In this document: in pieces, positions 56,287 to 64,000 of the stretch
Numbering within the stretch: position 1 is the stretch's first letter
Layout: every line of letters starts with the position of its first letter
Assembly (NCBI GenBank): GCA_016081115.2
Contig: JABTTQ020001093.1
Coordinates: 62,001-126,000, forward strand
DNA length: 64,000 bases
Direction: 5' to 3'
From: Rehmannia glutinosa
Lineage: Eukaryota; Streptophyta; Magnoliopsida; Lamiales; Orobanchaceae
Notes under the pieces: model-generated
The model's input: the letters and a program-made list of their open reading frames with translations, nothing else
Told to the model about the DNA's origin: nothing
Database searches by the model: none
Program-made: the position numbers and the translations under genes

Positions 56287-56968
56287 GTCGTAAGAGTATT
56301 TAGCAAGAAAAAAGCAAAATATAAAATTGAATAAAAAGTGTGATTGGGGTTAGAATGAACCTGTAACAGGGTACTTATAGCTTTACCGTAATTAGGTTTT
56401 CCACAAAATCCGAAGTTTGTTACGATTTCGATAACATAATCTGATTAGAATAAGATCAAATCTTCCAGAACCCTAATTTGTTAAACAGTTTGGCAGATCA
56501 GGGTGATATTGATTACTTTACGTCATCACCTCAACTACATTCGTCTTAGAATTCAATTGCCCTAATTCTCAGAGGACCTAAGCTCAGCCTTAATTATGAA
56601 AGTCAACTTTGCCATAACCTTGATCTCCTACTCAAGCTCTTTAATTTATCCCTTATTAGTTCATCAACTCAGCAGTTCATCCCAGGAGTAAGATATTTTA
56701 GCTCAAGCTCTTAACTGTTTATATAATAGAGCCTTTCAAATCGACTCAACTACAAGAGTTCTTCAAATCGGCCCAATTAATCAGAGCTCTTCAGTTCGGC
56801 CCATTGGCAGAACTCTCACAGCTCAATAAATTAGCAGAGGTCTCACATCTCATTCCGTTAGCAGAGCTCTCACAGCTCAGCCATCAACTCATCCTATTAA
56901 TATGATCCTTCAGTTCGGCCCAAATAGAGGAGCATCAGCTCGGCCCACAAGGTCATCCTAACTTATCA
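56287..56968 (-). repeat. Tat-type LTR, outer part
   Basis: Resumes after the chromovirus. On the minus strand GCTATAAGTACCCTGTTACAG at about 56365-56385 is a likely TATA box and transcript start region. Repeated AGTTCGGCCCA and GAGCTCTCACAGCTC units occur at 56750-56940. The end at 56968 (CTTATCA) is a guess. Confidence 0.45.
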
Positions 56969-57257
56969 CTTCTCCTAAAAAATGGGTGTTCAATTCGATA
57001 AACAATAATTAATCATTTGATCTATCGACATGCTTAAACGACTTATTATAATGCATTTGAATGGAATTACATGCAATTCAATTCATTCATTTAAGTGTCA
57101 ATAATAATTTAAAACTGTAAATTAAATAAACGTCCGTGTCTTGCCACCAAATACAAACTATGTTTACGACAAAGCATTTAAATCTCAAAAGCCATTCACG
57201 GTTATTTCGACCATGTAATACCAAATTTTCAAACAATTCAACCAAATAAGTACGTAC

Positions 57258-60200
57258 CTAGTCTTCAGCAATTTTGACAACCTTTTTCCCAATATTATTG
57301 CCACGAAAAATATCAACAAATGCTGATGGGATGCTCTCTACGCCATAGGACATGTCTTCAATGACCTTCAGTTTGTCCGTTTGAAGATATTGCACAGTGG
57401 TCGAAACGAATTCTGGGTATATATCATTTAAGTCTATTGCCAGAAAACCCTCAATTTTGATTCTTTTGTAGATCACTTGTACTATATCAGGCTTTGCTTT
57501 TTTTTGGGTGTCGGTATATTCAGATATCACTCCACAGACAGCTATTCGACCAAAAAGGTTCATGTTCTGGACTGCTGCTTCAAGCATTTCACCTCCCACA
57601 TTGTCAAAGTATATATCGATCCCTTCTGGGAAGTACCTGTGATAATCAGCCATAATTTGGTTAACATTTTCCATCATGGAACTTGCTAAATTAAGGTTCG
57701 GCCTAATGACACAAAACCCAAGGGTGTTTAAAAATTGCAAAAACCCATTCAGGTTTGATTCCGTCTTAAATTTTTCCCTTCATATATAAGTAAAAACATT
57801 TCAAACCCCGTGGTATTTATAAAAGTAACACAATTACCCCCTTAAATTTAGGACATAATCAAACCTGATGAATGTTTTTGTCATTTTGAAACATCTCTGG
57901 ATTTTTTTGTAATTAGTCCAAACTTTAGGGGTGCTTTTGTAATCATTCCTATTATATATGTATATATATCATAACCTTTGAAGAGCTGCGTTGAAATTAG
58001 TTTCTTCTTTATAGTTGAAGGCAGCATCAAACCCAATCGTCTCTTTTAGTAAGTCCACCTACACAACATATCACAAAGCATTAATGTCACCTTAAGAAAA
58101 GGTTTACCTAATAATTAGCAAAACAGGGATCTTAGATATACATTATTACAGTCGTACGTATGAATTTGTATGACAACTATGTAAATATAGTTTTCTATAA
58201 CGATATATGTATGAACCTTTTCTTTAGTTCCTGCACAGCCAACAACATAACATCCAAACAACTTGGCATATTGTCCAACTAAATTACCAACTGATCCCGA
58301 AGCGGCAGAAACAAACACTTTCTCCCCCTTTTTGGGTTTGCAAACTTTGAATAACCCTCCATATGCTGCGAGGCCGGCGTGACCTACAAAGTATGAGTTT
58401 TAATTACAGAGCTTCTGTGAAACATAATAAGTTTTTTGATTGTTAAGCTAGCGTCTGAGCTTATAATAAAATTGTTTTGTGATTGCTTTTAATTACGATT
58501 TAGTATTCTGTCAGATGGTCTAATGGATTTAACCCGTCGGAGATGTGTGTTCGGGCGCATCGACTTGTTGTGATCTGATAGAATATAAGATACACACAGA
58601 GATTTTACGTAGTTCGACAAAACTCGCCTACGTGCACGAGAGCTTTCGTCCTTTACTAATAAGGAATTGTTCGGTACAAGAAAAATACACCTCTTAAAAT
58701 TTATGTTCCAAACCCAAGAAAATAATACTCGTAATCATTTTACTAGTTATTAAAGAACACTCTCCCAACCCCTTCGTATTGCCTAAGAGAAAAAATGCCC
58801 GAAGTGTTCCCAACATGTATCATAATTTGACTTACACAAATTGATTAACCCAAATGTCTACACTCTATATTTATCTCTTGATTTCTCTCCTCCTTGGTGT
58901 ATATCCTCTGCTTCCAAATCCTCCACATTCTTGGAAAGAGAAAATGGTCATTTTTACCCATTTTGAGATAGGAGAACACTTTTTTACCTAACTTTCATAA
59001 AAACCAATTTTCTACTCACTTTTTCAATGAAAGTCATAAATGCCTTTATCCTCTTCCTCTCTCTTTCTTGGTTTAAAAATATAATTTTTCTTTCCTCTTT
59101 TCTTCTTTTTTCCAAAGATAACAATCTTCTCTTTTTTTTTCCTTTCATGTTTTCGATTTTTGAAGATTCAAGACACAATTGGAAATTAGTTTAAGTCACT
59201 TGAACCAAATTAATGTATTTCTTGCTTCAAATATTTATGTATAATACGGGAAATTCGCTTATTTTCGATAAGAGAAAAAAAACTGGAATGTTCAATATGG
59301 CACGATCGTACCACCATGTGAGCACACGATCGTGCCACCATAAACGTGAGCACGATAGTGCCACCATAAACGTGAGCACGATCGTACCACCATATGGGGC
59401 AGCACATTATGGGGCACGATCGTGCCACTATAAAGGTGGGCATGATCGTACCACCATAAAGGTGAGCACGATAGTGCCACTCTAAATGTGAGCACGATCG
59501 TGCAACCCTATGGGGACAACATGATAGTGCTACTTTAGTAAGGGTATTTTTGTCTTTGTGGGTAAAAAAGATGTTTTTTATAAAAATGGGATAGAAAAGT
59601 TGTTTCTCTATCCAAATAGGGTTAAAAAAAACCACCCTTCTTGGAAAAGTGAATAATCATAAGTGTTAGATATTTAACTGAATCAACTCTGAAGCATCTC
59701 AGGATGACTATTAATATTATTTAGATTGATTACTAATGTTTTTAATGGGACTAACAATATTTTTTAGTATAAAAACTAATAAATTTAGAGGACTACTAAA
59801 TAAGTTTCAGTGGACTGCTAAATAATTAAGTTAAGGGGGAATACTAATACTTTTTTAGGGGAAAACTAATTTAAGGAATTACTAATACTTTTAGGTGAAA
59901 AACTAATACATTTCGGAGGTAATTACTAAAAAACTTTAAAGGGGAAACATAATACATTTTCAAGAGGACTATGACTATGTTTCAAGGGAGTACTAATACT
60001 TTTGATAGAAAAAACTATTATTTTTCAAGAGAATTGAACTACTAAAATATTTTTCAAAGAACTACTAATATTTTTCCGACGACTGCTAAAACTATTCAAA
60101 GGAAAAACTAATACTTTTCAGGGCCCTTGTAATACTATGTCACAGCTTAATATTATAAAAATGTCACAAGCTCCAAGTCATACTATGCCATCGCCTATAT

Positions 60201-61880
60201 TACAAAGATACCACATGCCCTAAAATATTACAAAAATACCACCGCTAATATTATAAAAATGCTAGTGGATTTGGGTTTAAGATCCGTACGATTGATTTTG
60301 GCCCGTGAAACCGTCTGACAGGAATTTTTGTCTTTAATCATAGTATGATACTTTTGTACTTCAAGCAAGTTTAAGGTTCCATCTTTTATACAATTCTTTT
60401 CATAATATACTTTCATTTAATTAATTATAAGATTCCATAGTAACTCTGGTTTTATATTTTTATGGGATAATTACAAAAACACCCTTGAGATTTGGGCCAA
60501 TTATAAAAAAACACAGAGATTTTTTAAAATTATAAAAAACTCCTTAAGGTTTGATTTTGTCTTACATTTTCTCCCTTCATAAGCAAAAAAACATATCAAA
60601 ACCTCCCCTGATATTTATAAAAATCCTACAGTTACCCCCTTAAATTTAATACATAATCAAACCTGGTGGGATTTTTTATAATTTTGAAACATCGTTGGTT
60701 TTTTATGTAACTAGCCCAAACCTCAGGGGTGTTTTTGGAATCTATTCTCTATTTTTATATATAAGTTTCAAATATGTTGACATGTTTACCAGGTTTAGAT
60801 GCTTTTGCAATTGAGAAAATTGACCTTTTGTCCCCTTTAAAAAAATCTATAAATTGGTTTAGGAAAAAAAAGGAAAACTATTTGAAATTTTTTGAAAATT
60901 GTTTTAAAAATCTAACAATTATTTTAAAATCCAAAAACTAAAAAAAATCTGAAAAATTATTTGAAACCTAACATATGCATGCATACATATGTATATATTA
61001 TTTCTACATGTATATAAACATTATGTATACGTACCTAGAACTCCTCCGGCATAATAAGAGAGGGGAAATCCCATATTGGCATCCAATTTTTGCAACAATT
61101 GGCAATCTCGTACAATGGTATACTCTGCCCAGCTCAGCCATCCCGAAACCAAATCGCCTATTTTAAAATCAGGATGCTTAGAATCAACCACTCTCCCCAC
61201 CCCAACTGCTCCAATCACCTGTCCAATTCAACAAATTAAATCACCAACTCCAGTATTTTACGTACTGTTTGAGATATATATGTAAATCGTGTTTGTTTTA
61301 CTCAATCTCATTAAAAATATTCCATTTCCAAATTCTCATTTTACAATCTCAACTCTATATTCTCAATTTTCAGACGTATATATCCAATTATTTTCAACCT
61401 AAAGTACTACATCAGTGGGACTCACAGTAATACATTACATCCACATACATTATCATTTCCAAATTAAATATTCAATGTGGGTTCCACCACTACATTACAT
61501 CCATATAAATTCACTTTTACACAATTTTCAAAAAAAAAAAATTGAGAATTTATCTAAACGGGATGGAAAATGACTTTTTTCATTGGAATGAAAACCATAC
61601 TATTCCTAACTTTTTTGTGACTTACCTGTCCAGGAATAACAGCACAAAATGGGTTAATTGTGTGAGTGAAACTACGAGTCTTCATTCGGTTCAGGTGAGC
61701 GGGATCGATGGATGCATACAGAGTTTTGACGAGGACAACATTATTAATATTGTCGGAGCCCTGACATGAGTACTGGAGCTTTAACGAAATTTGTTGTTCA
61801 CAAACAGAGAAATTTGATTCATTTGGGGCTCCATCTATATGACCCCTTGTTACTACATACTTGTTTCTTACAGCTTCCAT
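57258..61880 (-). CDS. NADP-dependent alkenal double-bond reductase (MDR family), 5 exons
   Basis: Minus-strand exons 61626-61880, 61035-61218, 58217-58383, 57976-58058 and 57258-57636 give 355 residues, the normal length for 2-alkenal reductases. These cytosolic zinc-independent medium-chain reductases reduce the C=C bond of reactive enals such as those from lipid peroxidation, using NADPH. The protein starts MEAVRNKYVVTRGHIDG and has LYASIDPAHLNRM. The Rossmann loop AASGSVGNLVGQYAK lies near residues 172-186 and GCAGTKEKV near 195 binds the cofactor phosphate. Conserved PEGIDIYFDNVGGEMLEA, GRIAVCGVISEY and GKKVVKIAED follow. The frame is intact across all junctions. Introns 2 and 4 are expanded by transposons. 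Substrate preference (alkenal, phenylpropenal or pulegone) cannot be told from sequence alone. Confidence 0.92.
57688..57951. repeat. Foldback MITE family A, copy 3, in reductase intron 4
   Basis: Landmarks CCGTCTTAAATTTTTCCC, CCCCCTTAAATTTAGGACATAATC and TTTTGAAACATCTCTGG. Ends TTAAGGTTCGGCCTAAT and ATTAGTCCAAACTTTAGG. It makes up about 260 of the 339 bases of intron 4. Confidence 0.65.
58938..59637. mobile_element. Mutator-like MITE with 26-bp palindromic satellite, in reductase intron 2
   Basis: 700 bp between 10-bp direct repeats TTCTTGGAAA (58928-58937 and 59638-59647). The ends are inverted: left GGTCATTTTTACCCATTTTG, right (minus) GGTTTTTTTTAACCCTATTTGG. The interior holds about eight 26-bp units centred on CACGATCGTG. 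The 9-10-bp duplication points to Mutator-like transposition. Minus-strand frames over it only reflect the repeat. Confidence 0.65.
59300..59545. repeat. 26-bp tandem repeat with CACGATCGTG palindrome
   Basis: Unit of the form CACGATCGTGCCACCATAAA plus CGTGAG, about eight copies, some changed to CACGATAGTG. One 12-base insertion around 59398-59410 repeats ATGGGGCA. Confidence 0.85.
59690..60140. repeat. Degenerate tandem repeat, GGGGAAAACTAATACTTTT-like
   Basis: About ten irregular units of the form GGACTACTAA / AAAACTAATACTTTT. It lies in reductase intron 2, downstream of the Mutator-like MITE. Confidence 0.55.
60464..60748. repeat. Foldback MITE family A, copy 4, in reductase intron 2
   Basis: The best-preserved copy: starts GGGATAATTACAAAAACACC CTTGAGATTTGGGCC and ends AGCCCAAACCTCAGGGGTGTTTTTGG. 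Same landmarks GTCTTACATTTTCTCCC and ACCCCCTTAAATTTAATACA. Confidence 0.7.
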
Positions 61881-62282
61881 TATATTTTCCCAAGATTTTT
61901 ACCAACACAAATTAATCAGAGATTTTTGGAATATGTTTCTGTATGTATGTACTCTCTTTTATGACTGTGAATGTATATTTGCAATTTTCAGGTGCATGGG
62001 TCAGGCAATTAGCACATGTGAATCACATTGATGGGTGTGTACATAGTAATATATTGCATCGAATAATGAGAATCACATTAATTTGAAAATTTGACTTTGT
62101 ATTGGCATCTACGTACATTTAAAGATAAGTTCAAAGACAATTGCATCGGAATCATAATGTATTTGCTACTTTAATTTGAGTTGTCTTATACGAAATCACA
62201 AAGCTAAAATTTTTAAAATAAAATAAAATCAACAAGGTGTCTTATGATCAGATCTCGAAGAGTTAATTAAGGGCTTTTGATA

Positions 62283-62395
62283 TCAGTATATAATACTATA
62301 CTCGTCTCATTTAAAGTTTAAATTTTATACATACAAATCCATCTTTAAAATATTTAAAAAAAAAAAGAATCTTGAAGAATTGAGGCCTTCCATAA
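62283..62395. repeat. Diverged repeat, also at 63010-63115
   Basis: Both stretches share AATACTATACTC, then AAATTTTATA...CATCT.TAAAATATTT. They lie upstream of the reductase gene and may be remnants of one element. Confidence 0.4.
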
Positions 62396-62429
62396 TCAGA
62401 TAAGATCTTCTATTTCAAAATCGTGTTCC

Positions 62430-62558
62430 ATTTCATATACCACCGCACAGATAATTGACACATGTATAATACTCACCGTGTTAATTTTCAAGCATAATAT
62501 GGTAAGTATTATCCACGTGTCAATCATCTGTGCAGTGAAATATGATATCTCATCCGTT
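62430..62558. repeat. Foldback MITE upstream of the reductase gene
   Basis: The left arm CATATACCACCGCACAGATA continues with ATTGACACATGTATAATACTCACC. The right arm on the minus strand reads CATATTTCACTGCACAGATG then ATTGACACGTGGATAATACTTACC. It is close to a perfect hairpin with a 30-base spacer, about 550 bases upstream of the reductase start codon. Confidence 0.75.
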
Positions 62559-63102
62559 CCATAATGCTATATGTTCTCGTTTATATCATGCATATTATTT
62601 AGACCACGATTAATTTAAAGACTATGCGTTAAAGACTTTGATTGATCAGAGCGTGGGCTTTTATAATGATTAAGATGACGGTTAAGTACTTACGCCATAT
62701 GAATGTGGACTGTCTTATGTTCAACTAGTAACTAAAATATTACGCCACAATAACAGAGATAGAGCGGATGGTTGGCAAAAGAACCGCCTCTCTCAATTTC
62801 AATTTTTTCATAATTACTGTACATTTTGTAGATAAAATTATAACTTTTATAATTCTGCCCTACTAGAAATATAAAAAGCACCTATTTATCTATTAGTTTC
62901 ATTAAAAATAAACCTCGCCTCATAGTCTTTATTTTCTTGCTCTGTTCCTACCCACACCGATGTCTTAGATATACTATAACGGTGAATACATTAGTTTAGT
63001 TTTTTTAAGTAGTGTCAATAATACTATACTCATGCCATTGGAACTTCAATTTTTATATATGCATATCCATCTATAAAATATTTCAAAAATAGTCTTCCTA
63101 TA

Positions 63103-63422
63103 ATTCAAAAACAAGGAAATTCCAACGGAAAAAATCTGTTGGTATTTGGCCAATTTCCATTGGAATTATCGATTCCAACAGTAATTCCAATGGAAAAGCA
63201 CCATTGGTATATTAGCCGTTGGAATGACAAAATTCCAACGAAAATTCCTATGGAAAAAATATTCCAACAGTACCAAATGGTTTTGCTTATCGTTGGATTT
63301 TCTGTTGGAATTTTCCAACGGTATGCTGAAGCATTGAAATTTCCATTGGAATTTTGAAAATTCCCACAATTTTTTATTCCGTTGGAATTATTTCGTTGGA
63401 ATTTGATTGTTTTCTTGTAGTG
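63103..63422. mobile_element. CACTA-type miniature element, right end intact
   Basis: The right end TTTTCTTGTAGTG (63410-63422) is the inverse of CACTACAAGAAAA. The interior has many inverted TTCCAACGGA/CCGTTGGAA words. The left end (CAAAAACAAGGAAATTCC near 63103) resembles the terminal repeat after the first five bases, which look lost. Confidence 0.6.
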
Positions 63423-64000
63423 ATATATCTTTTTGGAACTTCACAAAGGAAGTGTTGATTACAAGTTATAGAGACGGGAAAAGCCTTCAAGATATCTTAT
63501 ATATTAGAAACATAAAATTACAATTGAAGCAAAACTTAACTATTACAAGTCTTGAATGGACTCCAACTCCAAAAGCATGAATCTAACAGAACTTTAAAGC
63601 CGAGTCGAGGAAGACCTCTTTCCGTAAGACAATATACGTCCCGGCTAGCTCTCAGACGTAATATCCCTAAAGATAAAATGGATTTTGTCTTTTGTGTAGT
63701 AGCACCACTAACACAAAAGCCCCATCGAACTAGAAATGGCGTGAAGACTGATCTGCTTGACTCGGATATGCAGAAATGAAGATGCAGCGAGAGATGTGAT
63801 GACATATGTGACCATATTCGGGATAACATCCACTGGACAAATTGTTTTTTCTGCAAAATTTGTCTAACTCTCTCTATATCTCCCTATTTTTCTTATTCGA
63901 ATTTGAATGCAAACTAAGCCTATATAAGACAACAATTCGTCAATTCCCAACACTTGGAGTAGATTACTGATAGAAAATGAGCAATTATAACCAAATATAA
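63423..64000. other. Window end, nothing recognised
   Basis: A 106-residue minus-strand frame (63536-63856) exists but shows no family likeness. I see no element ends or RNA genes. Confidence 0.3.

Noticed and set aside
59210..59635. 141-residue repetitive frame
   Set aside because: Direct translation of the 26-bp tandem repeat in the Mutator-like MITE.

Overview
The window looks like nuclear DNA from a eudicot plant. It is AT-rich, carries GT-AG introns of plant type, plant protein families, two MIR396 hairpins and a dense load of plant transposons. No species can be named from it. Three host protein genes are supported: a COX6B-like twin-CX9C protein (+, 2428-13710, 4 exons), CCR4-NOT subunit CNOT10 (-, 24810-15612, 6 exons) and a 2-alkenal/NADP-dependent double-bond reductase (-, 61880-57258, 5 exons). 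Two microRNA genes, MIR396a (+, about 34.0 kb) and MIR396b (-, about 41.2 kb), face each other tail to tail.

Layout. 0-2.4 kb: small inverted-repeat elements and a decayed copia integrase fragment. 2.4-13.7 kb: COX6B-like gene; intron 2 has grown to 9.9 kb through a nested pair of DNA elements and a complete 8.43-kb Ty1-copia element (LTRs, primer site, polypurine tract, target duplication GATAT). 13.7-15.6 kb: tandem and foldback repeats. 15.6-24.8 kb: CNOT10, with a LINE fragment and a foldback element in introns and a one-base deletion in exon 2. 26-28.9 kb: broken minus-strand caulimovirid (pararetrovirus) remnant with a coat-protein region. 29.6-31.9 kb: a LINE copy holding only the ORF1 part, with 17-bp duplications. 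32.5-42.6 kb: the MIR396 pair, each with a non-autonomous hAT element at its 5' side. 43.4-57.0 kb: a layered retrotransposon nest in which a Tat-type Ty3-gypsy element (-) has received a solo LTR (1745 bp) and a chromovirus Ty3-gypsy element (+), and the chromovirus 5' LTR has itself received a solo LTR of the same copia family that sits in COX6B. 57.2-61.9 kb: the reductase gene, with foldback and Mutator-like elements in its introns. 62-64 kb: small inverted-repeat elements.

The host genes do not form an operon or pathway. COX6B-like acts in mitochondria, CNOT10 in mRNA deadenylation, the reductase in detoxifying reactive alkenals, and miR396 acts on GRF transcription factor mRNAs. What links the region is insertion history. 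Many elements have exact ends and target duplications that I could read directly, so the order of events can be reconstructed. The most striking points are two insertions whose target duplications lie inside TATA boxes (hAT at MIR396a; copia-family LTR in the chromovirus LTR), an extra leader ORF in the chromovirus, the ORF1-only LINE, the pararetrovirus remnant, and CpG-rich palindromic blocks inside otherwise AT-rich elements.
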